From NCBI RefSeq assembly GCF_030546695.1, contig NZ_JAUOTP010000002.1, positions 248,001 to 312,000 on the forward strand: a DNA stretch of 64,000 nt, in the 5' to 3' direction. The notes below the pieces were generated by a model, which worked only from the letters and a program-made list of their open reading frames with translations, was not told where the DNA came from and ran no database searches. How positions within the stretch are numbered: position 1 is the stretch's first letter; every line of letters begins with the position of its first letter. Below are positions 46,170 to 56,631 of this stretch, one piece after another. This DNA is from Sphingomonas natans. GTDB taxonomy: Bacteria > Pseudomonadota > Alphaproteobacteria > Sphingomonadales > Sphingomonadaceae. The position numbers were made by a program, and so were the translations under genes.

Positions 46170-46595
46170 ATGATCACACGCACCGCATCCGCCCGCTACG
46201 AAGGCCTCGGCAAGGACGGCAAGGGCCATATCTCCAGCCAGTCGGGCGTGCTCGAAGAGACGCCCTACGGCTTCGGCACGCGCTTCGGCGACGAGAAGGG
46301 CACCAACCCCGAAGAGCTGATCGCCGCCTCGCACGCCGCCTGCTTCACGATGGCGCTTTCGTTCGCGCTCGCCGGCGCGGGCTTTAGCGAAGGCACGCTG
46401 GAGACGACCGCGAAGGTCAAGCTCGACAAGGAAGGCGAAGGCTTCAAGGTCAGCCGCTCGGATCTGGAGCTGACGGCGAGCATCCCCGGAATCGACGCCG
46501 AGAAATTCGCCGAGATCGCCGCGGGTGCCAAGGCCAATTGCCCGATCTCGAAATTGCTCAACGCCGAAATCACGCTGACCCACACGCTTAGCTGA
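46170..46595 (+). CDS. OsmC-family peroxiredoxin
   Basis: The 141-residue OsmC/Ohr-type thiol peroxidase has its two redox cysteines in AASHAACFTMAL and KANCPISKLLN, and the conserved GTNPEELIAAS precedes the first. OsmC enzymes reduce organic hydroperoxides. GAAGGAAAAACGC is the ribosome site before the ATG at 46170. Confidence 0.94.
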   Translation: MITRTASARYEGLGKDGKGHISSQSGVLEETPYGFGTRFGDEKGTNPEELIAASHAACFTMALSFALAGAGFSEGTLETTAKVKLDKEGEGFKVSRSDLELTASIPGIDAEKFAEIAAGAKANCPISKLLNAEITLTHTLS

Positions 46596-46601
46596 TCGAC
46601 C

Positions 46602-47212
46602 TCAGGGCAGACGCCGTGCGCTGATGATCTTCACCGGCTTGCGGATCGTCTGCCCGAATGTCGCGATGTCGAGCCCGCCCGGATAGGTCGGCATCGCGAG
46701 GATCCGCCGGGTGATATCCATCCCCGACACGACATGCCCGAACGCCGCATAGCCGGCATAGTCGCCTGCCGCATCCAACCCCGGTGCCGCGCCCAGCGTG
46801 ATGAAGAAGTCGCCCATCGCCGAACCCGGCTTGTTGCGCGCCATCGAGACCGTTCCGTCGAGATGCTTGAGCCCGGTCTTGCTCGTCGGCTCATGCGCGA
46901 TCGGGAAGAAGGAATTGCGGATATTGGTGTCGATCCCGCCCTGGATCAGCCCCTTCTCCGGATGGCTCTTGCCCCGCGCCGCGCGGTAGAAGACCGTCCC
47001 GTCGAACTTATGCGCGTCCACATAATGGAGGAAGTTCGCCGCGGTGATCGGCGCGCGCTTGGCCTCCAGCACGATCACGATCCGCCCGATCTCGGTCTTG
47101 ATCTCGACCTTCGGGAGAGGCGCGACCGCCGAACGGCGCGGCCCGGCGGTGGCGCCAGGCGTGGTCAGGCTGAGCAGGAGCGCGGCCGCAAGGCCGGCGC
47201 GAAGCATCGCGA

Positions 47213-47216
<4 letters not shown>
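46602..47216 (-). CDS. Secreted cyclophilin-type peptidyl-prolyl isomerase
   Basis: The 204 residues comprise a signal peptide (GLAAALLLSLTTPGATAG) and a cyclophilin domain: IVIVLEAKRAPITAANFL, GTVFYRAARGKSHPEKG, then DGTVSMARNKPGSAMGDFF. The typical catalytic FHRVIxxFMxQ is replaced by FYRAARGKSHPEKGLIQGG, so isomerase activity may be altered. The GTG start overlaps the stop of the DEAD-box gene (GTGA), so translation is coupled. Confidence 0.82.
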
Positions 47217-48742
<1,526 letters not shown>

Positions 48743-48844
48743 GGGCGCTCGGGGCTTGGGTCCGGCGGCCTCGATGCGAGGCGGTTACGGTGACCCGGCG
48801 CTTGGTCAGAAAGTGGCCGCCAAGTCAAGGAGAAGCCGATTTCG

Positions 48845-49264
48845 TTAATCGTCCTTCTTCGGCGCGAGCAGCCGGAAACGGTTGATCGCGCATTCGCCAC
48901 CAGCGCGCGAGCGCACGCTGTCCCGGTCGGAACAGATCATCCCGTCGGCGGTCGGCACGATGTAGAAGCCCGAATAATAATCGAGCGCAGGGCACGAGGA
49001 GGCGAAGCGCGCCCGCATTCGCTTGCCGCCGCGCAGGACGAAATCAACGCTGTTGCCCGCGACCACTGCCGCGCCGAGAACGTCGGCCATCGGCACGCAG
49101 CGCGGACCCTTCTTCTCGACCAACTTCACCGGCGGCGGCGGCGGCGCATTGGTCTGGACGCGCACGACGACGCGGCTGCGGATCGTGAGCTGGGCCATGA
49201 GCAGGCGATCGGTCTCGGCGGCGGCCGCGCCCGCCAGCAGGCCGGCCCAAAGGAGCCCGGTCAA
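48845..49264 (-). CDS. Hypothetical secreted protein
   Basis: Starting at TTG 49264 gives a short signal peptide (TGLLWAGLLAGAAAAE) and a 139-residue mature-like sequence with cysteines in PRCVPMAD, SSCPALDYYSG and MICSDR. GGGAG lies about 11 bases upstream. A longer frame begins at 49336 but adds a basic leader that would hinder secretion. No family is recognised. The pattern of Cys suggests disulfide bonds outside the cytoplasm. Confidence 0.55.
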   Translation of the reverse strand: MTGLLWAGLLAGAAAAETDRLLMAQLTIRSRVVVRVQTNAPPPPPVKLVEKKGPRCVPMADVLGAAVVAGNSVDFVLRGGKRMRARFASSCPALDYYSGFYIVPTADGMICSDRDSVRSRAGGECAINRFRLLAPKKDD

Positions 49265-49362
49265 GATTCGCTCACTCCCATGTCGCCACCGCGTTCCCCT
49301 CCGCTTGTTTAATCGCGGATGAACTGGCGGAAGCAAGCCGAGGACGGGTAAGGCACTGTGTT

Positions 49363-50790
49363 ATGAGCGCCACGCCTTCCCCCGCCTTCCTCGATACTTT
49401 GGCCGACCTGCTCGGTCCGCGCGGCTTCACGACCGCCCCTGCGGACCTCGCGCCGTGGCTCACCGATTGGCGCGGCCGGATCACCGGCGCCGCGGCGGCG
49501 CTCCTGTCGCCCGCCGACGCCGCCGAGACGCAGGCTATCGTCCGGCTGGCCGCAGAGGCTGGCGTGCCGCTGGTGCCCCAGGGCGGCAATACGTCGATGG
49601 TCGCCGGCGCGACCCCCGATGCAAGCGGGCATGCGCTGATCGTCTCGACGCGGCGGATGCGCGCGATCCGTTCGCTTTCGCCGGACGATAATGTCGCGGT
49701 CGCCGAAGCCGGCGTGATCCTCGCCGATCTTCACGATGCGGCCGAAGCGCAAGGGCGACGCTTCCCCCTCAGCCTCGCCGCCAAGGGGTCGGCGACGATC
49801 GGCGGGCTCGTCTCGACCAATGCCGGCGGCACGCAGGTGCTGCGCTTCGGTACGATGCGCGCGCTTGTGCTGGGGATCGAGGCGGTTCTGCCCTCGGGCG
49901 GGCTGTTCGATGGCCTGTCTGCGCTGCGTAAGGACAATCGCGGCTACGATCTGCGCCAATTGCTGGCCGGCGCGGAAGGCACGCTCGGCATCGTCACCGC
50001 CGCTAGCCTCCGCCTCGTGCCCGCCGCCGCGGCGCGCTCAGTGGCATGGGTTGGGCTCGACGACACCGAAGCCGCGCTGACCTTGCTGCGCCGGATCGAA
50101 GCGCGCCTAGGCGATACGATCGAGAGTTTCGAGATCGTCCCCGCCGAGGCGCTCCGGCTCGTCCTCGCGCATGTCCACGGCACGCGCGCGCCGCTGGCCG
50201 GGGCGCATCCGTGGAATTTGCTGATCGAGGCGACCGCGCCGGAAGGCGCCGCCGATCCGCGCGACGCGCTCACGGCCGTGCTCGGCGATGCGATCGAGGC
50301 GGGCCTCGTCCAAGACGCGACCGTGGCCGCGAGCGAAGCGCAGGCGGATGCGCTGTGGAAGCTGCGCGAATCGGTCTCGGAGGCCGAGCGGGTCGACGGC
50401 GTCGCCGCCAAGCACGATGTCGCTTTGCCCGTCTCGGCGATGCCGCGCTTCCTCGTTGCCGGTGCGGATACGGTCGAGCGGCGCTTCCCGGGCGTCCGCG
50501 TCTTGGCCTTTGGCCATCTTGGCGACGGCAACGTCCATTTCAACGTGCGCGCGCCGCTCGGCGCGGACGACCGCGCCTGGCTCGCCGCCGAGGGCGCCGC
50601 GATCAGCGCTTTCGTCCACGATCTGGTCGGGGTCGAGGGCGGATCGCTCTCGGCCGAGCATGGCATCGGCCAGACCAAGCTCGCCGAATTCGTCCGCACC
50701 GCCTCGCCCGCCCGGCTCGGCGCGCTGCGCGCGATCAAGGCCGCGCTCGATCCGGCCGGCATCATGAATCCCGGCAAGCTGCTGCCCTGA
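49363..50790 (+). CDS. FAD-binding oxidoreductase of the GlcD/D2HGDH type
   Basis: The 475-residue FAD_binding_4 enzyme has FAD-binding PLVPQGGNTSMVAGATPD and SVAEAGVILADL-like segments, an FAD-oxidase C-terminal domain with GHLGDGNVHFNV (metal His) and VEGGSLSAEHGIGQTK. The family oxidises D-lactate, glycolate or D-2-hydroxyglutarate; length and the HGIGQ motif agree with D-2-hydroxyacid dehydrogenases, but the substrate is not fixed. Divergent from the secreted-protein gene. Confidence 0.9.
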   Translation: MSATPSPAFLDTLADLLGPRGFTTAPADLAPWLTDWRGRITGAAAALLSPADAAETQAIVRLAAEAGVPLVPQGGNTSMVAGATPDASGHALIVSTRRMRAIRSLSPDDNVAVAEAGVILADLHDAAEAQGRRFPLSLAAKGSATIGGLVSTNAGGTQVLRFGTMRALVLGIEAVLPSGGLFDGLSALRKDNRGYDLRQLLAGAEGTLGIVTAASLRLVPAAAARSVAWVGLDDTEAALTLLRRIEARLGDTIESFEIVPAEALRLVLAHVHGTRAPLAGAHPWNLLIEATAPEGAADPRDALTAVLGDAIEAGLVQDATVAASEAQADALWKLRESVSEAERVDGVAAKHDVALPVSAMPRFLVAGADTVERRFPGVRVLAFGHLGDGNVHFNVRAPLGADDRAWLAAEGAAISAFVHDLVGVEGGSLSAEHGIGQTKLAEFVRTASPARLGALRAIKAALDPAGIMNPGKLLP

Positions 50791-50896
50791 CGCCACACGT
50801 CCGGCTTGCCACTCTGTGAGGCACGCAATAGGAGCGCGGCGATCCTGTGGCGGCCTCGCCGCTCCACTTTACTGCCAAGTCCAGGAGTTCCCGATC

Positions 50897-51661
50897 ATGG
50901 CGAGCGCGCCGCAAACCCAGAGCCTGCCCCTGTTCTACAATGATCTGATCCCGCTCTCGAGCGTCGATCATGCGTCGTACAAGGGCCGGGCGATGGAAAA
51001 CCTCGCGGTGATGGCGAACACCCATGCCATGCCGCTGACGGTCGAGGAATTCATCGTCGCGCAGCGTCACCTGCCGATCGTCTTCAGCGCCGGCGAGGAG
51101 CCGTTGCCGCTCGCTCTGTTCGGCCTGAACGAGGGCGTGAACATGTTCATGGACGAGAATAACGATCTTCGGCCGGATGCCTATCTGCCGGCCTATATGC
51201 GCCGCTATCCGTTCATGCTGGTTCGCCTGCAGCCGGATCGCGAGGATCTCTCGCTCTGCTTCGATCCCACGTCCGGCCTGCTCGGCGACTTCGAGGAAGG
51301 CACGCCGCTCTTCGTCGACGGCCAGCCATCGGAAGAGACCAAGTCGACCCTCGCTTTCTGCGAGCAGTTCGAGATCGGCGTCCAGAAGACGGTCAATTTC
51401 ATGGCCGAGCTGAAGGAATATGATCTGCTGATGGATGGCGAGATCACGATCGAGCAGCAGGGTGTCAGCCAGCCCTTCATCTATCGCGGCTTCCGGATGG
51501 TCGATGAGGCCAAGCTGCGCGATCTGCGCGGCGATCAGCTGCGCAAGATGATGCAGTCGGGCATGCTGCCGCTGGTGCACGCGCATCTCTTCTCGCTGCA
51601 GCACATGCCGACGCTGTTCCAGCGCCAGTTCGAGGCGGGCAAGGTTCAGGCGAACGGCTGA
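50897..51661 (+). CDS. SapC-family protein
   Basis: The 254-residue SapC-family protein carries the pattern FYNDLIPLSSVDH, VEEFIVAQRHLPIVFSAGE, LPAYMRRYPFMLVRLQPD and FIYRGFRMVDEAKLRDLRG. SapC was named for an S-layer secretion locus, but the biochemical role in sphingomonads is unknown. AGGAG before the ATG at 50897 favours this start over an in-frame upstream stretch. A strong terminator follows. Confidence 0.85.
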   Translation: MASAPQTQSLPLFYNDLIPLSSVDHASYKGRAMENLAVMANTHAMPLTVEEFIVAQRHLPIVFSAGEEPLPLALFGLNEGVNMFMDENNDLRPDAYLPAYMRRYPFMLVRLQPDREDLSLCFDPTSGLLGDFEEGTPLFVDGQPSEETKSTLAFCEQFEIGVQKTVNFMAELKEYDLLMDGEITIEQQGVSQPFIYRGFRMVDEAKLRDLRGDQLRKMMQSGMLPLVHAHLFSLQHMPTLFQRQFEAGKVQANG

Positions 51662-51803
51662 GGCCGGCGCGGCAGGCAAGGCAAAACCTTTCGACGGGCT
51701 TGAAACTTTCCCAGCCTGTCCTTAGTTATACCCTTGCCCACCGCGTTCCCCCTTTCGCGGTTGGGTATTAGCGCACTCCGGTGCGCTCCTCCCTGAACCT
51801 TGG

Positions 51804-51835
51804 CCACCCTGTGCGAAAGCACGGGGTGGTTTTTT
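51804..51835 (+). terminator. Rho-independent terminator after SapC gene
   Basis: CCACCCTGTGC (51804-51814), loop GAAA, GCACGGGGTGG (51819-51829) form an 11-pair stem with one G-U pair, followed by TTTTTT. The stop codon of the convergent amidohydrolase gene overlaps the T-run. Confidence 0.9.
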
Positions 51836-52682
51836 ATTCGGCAGCCTTCGCCTGGGTGATACCCGCCAGCGAATCGACGGCATCCCAGCACAGCTCGGTG
51901 AAGATCGCCGCGATCCCAGCCAACCGATCGGACGGCTCGCGCAGGCCCGTCTTGAGATAGAGGCTGCGATCGATCTCCACCTGGATCGCATGCACGCCTT
52001 CGCTGGGGCGGCCATGATGTTCGATCGTGAAGGCGCCGGCATAAGGTGCGTTGCGCGTCGTCGGCAATCCGTGGCGCAGGCCCGCGCCGACCGCCGCTTC
52101 GGACACGTTGAGCCCGGCGCTCGCGCCATGGCGATCCCCGATCACGATCCTCGCCGCCATGCGCCCCGGCCGGCCAAGCGACGGCATCGAATGGCAATCG
52201 ACGAGCAAAGCAAAGCCGTGCCGCTGCCTTGCTGCCGCCAGCGCGTCCGCGATCGCGCGATGATAGGGCGTATGGAGCGCGGCGATGCGCGCGCCGATCT
52301 CGGCCTCGTCGGGGAAACGTCGCCACAGCGGACGCCCCGCGATCCGGCTCGGCACCAGGCCGAGGCCGGCGCGGGCGCGCGGCGAGGCGGCAGCCGCGTC
52401 CGGGTGGCCCGCGTCGGCCTCGCCCCGGTTGAGGTCGATCCACGCTCGCCCGTGCGTCGCGACGATCGCAACCGCGCCGGCCTCGACCGCCGGGCTCACC
52501 AGCCGGTCCGCGTAGCGATCCTCCAAGTCTTCCAGCGTCCGCCAGCCGACCGCGCGCGCCTCGCCGATCGCGCTGGGATAATGGCGGCCTGCATGCGGCA
52601 CGGCGATCACCAGCGGGGTCTGCGCCGAAGCAGGGCCCAGCCGCAGAAAGGGCGGCGGTGCCGGTGGCTGGGAAAGCGTCAT
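51834..52682 (-). CDS. N-formylglutamate amidohydrolase
   Basis: This 282-residue N-formylglutamate amidohydrolase (FGase, PF05013) family protein, of the histidine-degradation hutG type, shows PHAGRHYPSAIG, IDLNRGEADAGHPD, LLVDCHSMPSLGR and IEHHGRPSEGVHAIQVEIDR, the zinc histidines and adjacent acidic residues. No other hut genes lie nearby, so the substrate is uncertain. It may instead hydrolyse other N-formyl-amino acids. Confidence 0.88.
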   Translation of the reverse strand: MTLSQPPAPPPFLRLGPASAQTPLVIAVPHAGRHYPSAIGEARAVGWRTLEDLEDRYADRLVSPAVEAGAVAIVATHGRAWIDLNRGEADAGHPDAAAASPRARAGLGLVPSRIAGRPLWRRFPDEAEIGARIAALHTPYHRAIADALAAARQRHGFALLVDCHSMPSLGRPGRMAARIVIGDRHGASAGLNVSEAAVGAGLRHGLPTTRNAPYAGAFTIEHHGRPSEGVHAIQVEIDRSLYLKTGLREPSDRLAGIAAIFTELCWDAVDSLAGITQAKAAE

Positions 52683-52918
52683 GATTCGGAAACGTTAACG
52701 GTTCGGCCGGCACGGGGGAACCGCTGGTTTGTCTGAGCCGTCGCCCCGTTTCCGGCCGCGCGATCGTTTCTTGCGATAATGCAGGCTTTTATCGCCACAC
52801 CGCCCCGGTTCGGGCCCGTCTCGTCGCGAACGGGTCCGATCGGATGGACCGACTAGAATTTATCAACCATTCAAGGCATATTCGCCTGCGATCGCGCGAC
52901 GATGGCAAAAGAGCTCCC

Positions 52919-53293
52919 ATGATACGAATCCTGCTCGCAGAGGACGATGATTCGATGCGCGTCTATCTGGCGCGTGCGCTCGAACGCGTCGGCTATTCGG
53001 TCGTCGCGGTCGATCGCGGAACCGCGGCGCTGAAGGTTCTGGAGCATGAGAGCTTCGATCTGCTGCTCACCGATATCGTCATGCCCGAACTCGACGGAAT
53101 CGAACTGGCGCAGCGTGCCGCCACGATCGATCCGGCAATGCGCGTCATGTTCATCACCGGCTTCGCGGCGGTCGCGCTGGAGGGCGGACAGATGCTGGAG
53201 CAGGCGAAAGTCCTCTCCAAGCCCTTCCATCTGCGCGATCTCGTCGGCGAGGTGGATCGCATGTTCGAGATCGGCAGCGCCGCCGACATCTGA
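52919..53293 (+). CDS. cpdR: Response regulator CpdR
   Basis: The 124-residue single-domain receiver has the acidic pair in LLAEDDDSMR, the phosphorylation Asp in LLLTDIVMPELDG and the Lys in VLSKPFHLRDL. Length and sequence fit CpdR, which, unphosphorylated, directs ClpXP to cell-cycle proteins in Alphaproteobacteria. The ATG at 52919 is the natural start; longer in-frame sequence upstream is not needed. Confidence 0.88.
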   Translation: MIRILLAEDDDSMRVYLARALERVGYSVVAVDRGTAALKVLEHESFDLLLTDIVMPELDGIELAQRAATIDPAMRVMFITGFAAVALEGGQMLEQAKVLSKPFHLRDLVGEVDRMFEIGSAADI

Positions 53294-53362
53294 TCGTCGT
53301 TGACGAAATAGCGGCCGGCTCGGCTTGCGCCCCGCGAATCCCTCGGCTAGGGGCCGCGCAAC

Positions 53363-53437
53363 GGGCGTGTAGCTCAGTGGTAGAGCACTGTGTTGACATC
53401 GCAGGGGTCGCAAGTTCAATCCTTGCCACGCCCACCA
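53363..53437 (+). tRNA. tRNA-Val (anticodon GAC)
   Basis: Cloverleaf: acceptor GGGCGTG with CACGCCC, D-arm AGCTCAGTGGTAGAGC, anticodon stem CTGTG/CGCAG with loop TTGACAT (anticodon GAC), T-arm with TTCAATC, discriminator A and encoded CCA. A terminator follows. Confidence 0.93.
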
Positions 53438-53441
53438 GTTT

Positions 53442-53478
53442 AAGGTCGCCAGGTCTCAGGATCTGGCGGCCTTTTTCT
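53442..53478 (+). terminator. Rho-independent terminator after tRNA-Val
   Basis: AGGTCGCCAG pairs with CTGGCGGCCT (one mismatch-like T-G) across a GTCTCAGGAT loop, followed by TTTTTCTTTT. It ends 18 bases before the ROK gene. Confidence 0.8.
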
Positions 53479-53495
53479 TTTGCGGGAGCTTTGCG

Positions 53496-54377
53496 ATGAC
53501 GGCGCTGGTCGGCGGGATCGAGGCAGGCGGCACCAAGTTCGTCGTCGGGATCGGCACGGCCGAGGGCGGATCGCGCGTCACCGCCCGCATCGCCACCACC
53601 GGTCCCGACGAGACGATCGCCGCCGCGCTCGCTTTCTTCCGCGAGCATGACGCCGCGCTCCCCGTCACGGCGATCGGCATCGCCGGCTTCGGCCCGCTCG
53701 ATCTGGATCCCCGCTCGCCGACCTACGGCCATGTCCTGGCGACGCCGAAGCCGGGCTGGCCGGGCACGGACCTGCGCGGCCGGATCGCGGCCGGCGCCGG
53801 CGTCCCCGTCGGCATCGAGACCGACGTCAACGCTGCGGCCTTGGCAGAGGCGCGTGCAGCAGGCGACCTCGCCGATCTCGCTTACGTCACGGTCGGCACC
53901 GGCATCGGCGTCGGCCTCGTCGTCGCCGGTCGCCCCGTCCACGGCGCGGGTCATCCCGAACTCGGCCACGTCCGCCCCCGCCGGCATCCTGCTCACGAAG
54001 GCTTCGCCGGCATCTGCCCCTATCACGGCGATTGCCTCGAAGGGCTCGCCTCCGGCCCCGCGATCAAGGCGGCCTGGGGTGTCGCGCTCGACGCGCTGGC
54101 GAGCGACCATCCCGCGCATGGGGCGGTTGCCGATTATCTCGCCCAATTATGCGCGACGTTGCTGCTCGCGGTCGCGCCGGCGAAGATCGTGATCGGCGGC
54201 GGCGTGATGGGCGACGGCCACCTTCTGCCCGTGATCCGTGCGCGAACGAGCGCGCTCATCGCCGATTATCTGCCGCAGACCGGGCCGGATGCGCTTGAAA
54301 CCCGGATCGCCGCCCCCGCCTGCCGCGAACCATCCGGCCTGATTGGCGCCTATCTCGTCGCGCAGGGCGTCCGATAA
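53496..54377 (+). CDS. ROK-family sugar kinase, fructokinase-like
   Basis: The 293-residue ROK kinase has the ATP-binding start GGIEAGGTKFVVGIG, sugar-site GHPELGHVRPRRH, and ICPYHGDCLEGLASGPAI where the ROK zinc Cys/His cluster sits, in the form of fructokinase-like ROK proteins. It phosphorylates a hexose, probably fructose; the substrate is inferred. It is preceded by the tRNA-Val terminator. Confidence 0.87.
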   Translation: MTALVGGIEAGGTKFVVGIGTAEGGSRVTARIATTGPDETIAAALAFFREHDAALPVTAIGIAGFGPLDLDPRSPTYGHVLATPKPGWPGTDLRGRIAAGAGVPVGIETDVNAAALAEARAAGDLADLAYVTVGTGIGVGLVVAGRPVHGAGHPELGHVRPRRHPAHEGFAGICPYHGDCLEGLASGPAIKAAWGVALDALASDHPAHGAVADYLAQLCATLLLAVAPAKIVIGGGVMGDGHLLPVIRARTSALIADYLPQTGPDALETRIAAPACREPSGLIGAYLVAQGVR

Positions 54378-54459
54378 GGCTTTCGTCCCGTCGCTTTCCT
54401 GCCTAGGAGCAAAAGGCTGGGTGATCCGTACATGATCGTCCTCACGAGGAGATCGGACG

Positions 54460-56613
54460 CTGTCGTCGAAACCCAGCATCGAATCCCCCGCCTCGGTAGC
54501 GGGCGACGACCTCGACCTGACGGCCTGCGATCGCGAACCCATCCATGTCCCCGGTGCGATCCAGCCGCATGGGCTGATGCTGCTGGCCGATCGCGAGACG
54601 TTGCGCGTCGTCGGCGGCGCGGGCGACATCGAAGGGCGGCTGACACCGATCTGGCTCGATCGCCCGATCGAGGCCCTGCTCGCCCAGTCGCTCGATCGCT
54701 ACAGCCTCGATGCGAACGATGCCGTCCCACTCGCCGTCGTCCCCGGTCGCAGCGAGACGTTCGATGCCTCGCTCCACATGTCGGGCGATCTGCTCGTCGT
54801 CGAGCTGGAGCCCGCGCCGACCGAGCCACGCACGGCCGTGGCCGCTTTGGCCGAACTCGATCGGACCGGCGCCCAGTTCGAGCGCGCGGCGGATCTCCAG
54901 GCTCTGTGCGAGCGCGCCGCCACGGCGTTCCGCCGGGTCACCGGCTTCGATCGGGTGATGATCTATCGCTTTCTGGACGATGGCGCGGGCAAGGTCTTGG
55001 CCGAGGATCGCGATCCCGCGCTCCATTCGTTCCTCAATCACCATTTCCCCGAAGGCGATATCCCCAAGCAGGCGCGCGCGCTCTACGTCCGCACGCCGGT
55101 CCGGGTCATTCCCGATATCGATTATGCGCCGATGCCGATCCGCCCGGCCGAGCTTGTCGACACCGATCTTAGCGGCGTCGGCTTGCGCAGCGTCTCGCCG
55201 ATCCACCTTCAGTATATGCGCAACATGGGCGTTCGCGCCTCAGCCTCGATCTCGATCGTCAAGGACGGCCTGCTCTGGGGCCTCGTCGCCTGCCATCACA
55301 ACAGCCCGCGCCGGCTGAGCTATGAGACGCGCGCCATCTGCCAGACGATGGCGGGCGAGCTCGCGCGCTTCATCCGCGCCAAGGAGGAGGCCGAGACGTT
55401 CCGCGAGCGCGTCCGCCTGCGCAGCGGCGAGGATGCGATTCTTGCGGGGATCGAGCCGCACCTTTCAGTCGACGCTTTCTTCGCCGAATATGGCGATGAT
55501 CTGCGCCAGCTGCTCGGCGCGGACGGCTTTGCTGTGATTCAGAACCGCTCGCTCTCGACGAGCGGGCGCTGCCCGGGCGACGATGCGCTGCTCAGGCTCG
55601 GCGAATGGCTGCTGACGCGCACCGTTGCCGAGCCGTTCGTGACGCAGCGCCTCGCCAGCATCTTTCCTGCCGCCGCGGCCGATCGCGACATTGCCAGCGG
55701 CGTGCTCGCGGTGGCGCTGTCGGGCGACGCGCCGATGCTGCTCGTGTGGATTCGCGCCGAGGAGCCGACGATCGTCGAATGGGCGGGCAATCCGCACAAG
55801 GATGTCGAGAATGATCCGGCCGCGATCCTGACCCCGCGCACGTCGTTCGAGGCGTGGAGCGAGGAGGTGCGCGGCTGCGCGCGGCGCTGGACGCGCGGCG
55901 AGGTCGAGGCGGCCGGCCGGTTGCGGACCCAGCTGCTGGAACTGCGACAGAGCCGCCGCCTGCGCGAGCTCAATCGCGAGCTCACCGCGACGCTCGCCGA
56001 GAAGGACAGCCTGATCCAGCAGAAGGATCACCTGCTGCGCGAGGTGAATCATCGCGTCCAGAACAGCCTCCAGCTCGTCCAGTCGTTCCTCGCGCTCCAG
56101 GCGCGCGGCGGCGAGGAGACCAATCTCGCCGACACGCTCAACGAGGCGCAGCGCCGTATCTCCGCCGTCGCGCTCGTCCATCGGCGCCTCTACCAAGCCG
56201 ATCATCTCGAATCGGTCGATCTGTCGCGCTATCTGGAAGAGCTGGTCGGTGAGATGCAGGCGGCGATGGGCGCGGAGTGGGCGCACCGCATCACGCTGAA
56301 TCTCGCGCCTTTGCTGATCTCCGCCGATCGCGCCGTCCATGTCGGACTGATCCTGACCGAACTCGTCATCAATGCGAACAAATATGCTTATGCCGGCCAG
56401 CCCGGACCGATCGAGCTGACGCTCGAGCAATATCGCAACAGCTTCCGTCTGATCGTTGCTGATCAGGGTTCGGGCAAGGCGACGACGGGCGGGCGCCAGG
56501 GCTTCGGCACACGGATGATGACGGCGATGGTGTCGCGGCTCGGCGGGACGATCGAGCAGTTCGACAATCGTCCCGGGCTACGCGTGATCGTCAGCGCCCC
56601 GATCGACGAATGA
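54460..56613 (+). CDS. bphP: Bacteriophytochrome histidine kinase, CTG start proposed
   Basis: The 717-residue red/far-red photoreceptor has PAS_2 (about 15-125), GAF (about 140-300), PHY (about 315-500) and a HisKA_2/HATPase module (about 520-717). The biliverdin Cys is residue 23 (LTACDREP), followed by HVPGAIQPHG; DIP is near Asp200, and His249 and His279/280 line the pocket. The kinase His is in LREVNHRVQNSLQ (about 531). The first in-frame ATG (54577) lies after Cys23 and the IQPHG motif and would delete them. No ATG, GTG or TTG lies between the upstream stop (54433) and Cys23, so CTG 54460, eight bases after GAGGAG, is proposed. The gene is convergent with bphO. Confidence 0.87.
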   Translation: MSSKPSIESPASVAGDDLDLTACDREPIHVPGAIQPHGLMLLADRETLRVVGGAGDIEGRLTPIWLDRPIEALLAQSLDRYSLDANDAVPLAVVPGRSETFDASLHMSGDLLVVELEPAPTEPRTAVAALAELDRTGAQFERAADLQALCERAATAFRRVTGFDRVMIYRFLDDGAGKVLAEDRDPALHSFLNHHFPEGDIPKQARALYVRTPVRVIPDIDYAPMPIRPAELVDTDLSGVGLRSVSPIHLQYMRNMGVRASASISIVKDGLLWGLVACHHNSPRRLSYETRAICQTMAGELARFIRAKEEAETFRERVRLRSGEDAILAGIEPHLSVDAFFAEYGDDLRQLLGADGFAVIQNRSLSTSGRCPGDDALLRLGEWLLTRTVAEPFVTQRLASIFPAAAADRDIASGVLAVALSGDAPMLLVWIRAEEPTIVEWAGNPHKDVENDPAAILTPRTSFEAWSEEVRGCARRWTRGEVEAAGRLRTQLLELRQSRRLRELNRELTATLAEKDSLIQQKDHLLREVNHRVQNSLQLVQSFLALQARGGEETNLADTLNEAQRRISAVALVHRRLYQADHLESVDLSRYLEELVGEMQAAMGAEWAHRITLNLAPLLISADRAVHVGLILTELVINANKYAYAGQPGPIELTLEQYRNSFRLIVADQGSGKATTGGRQGFGTRMMTAMVSRLGGTIEQFDNRPGLRVIVSAPIDE

Positions 56614-56631
56614 TCGCCGGCAGCTCGCGCT

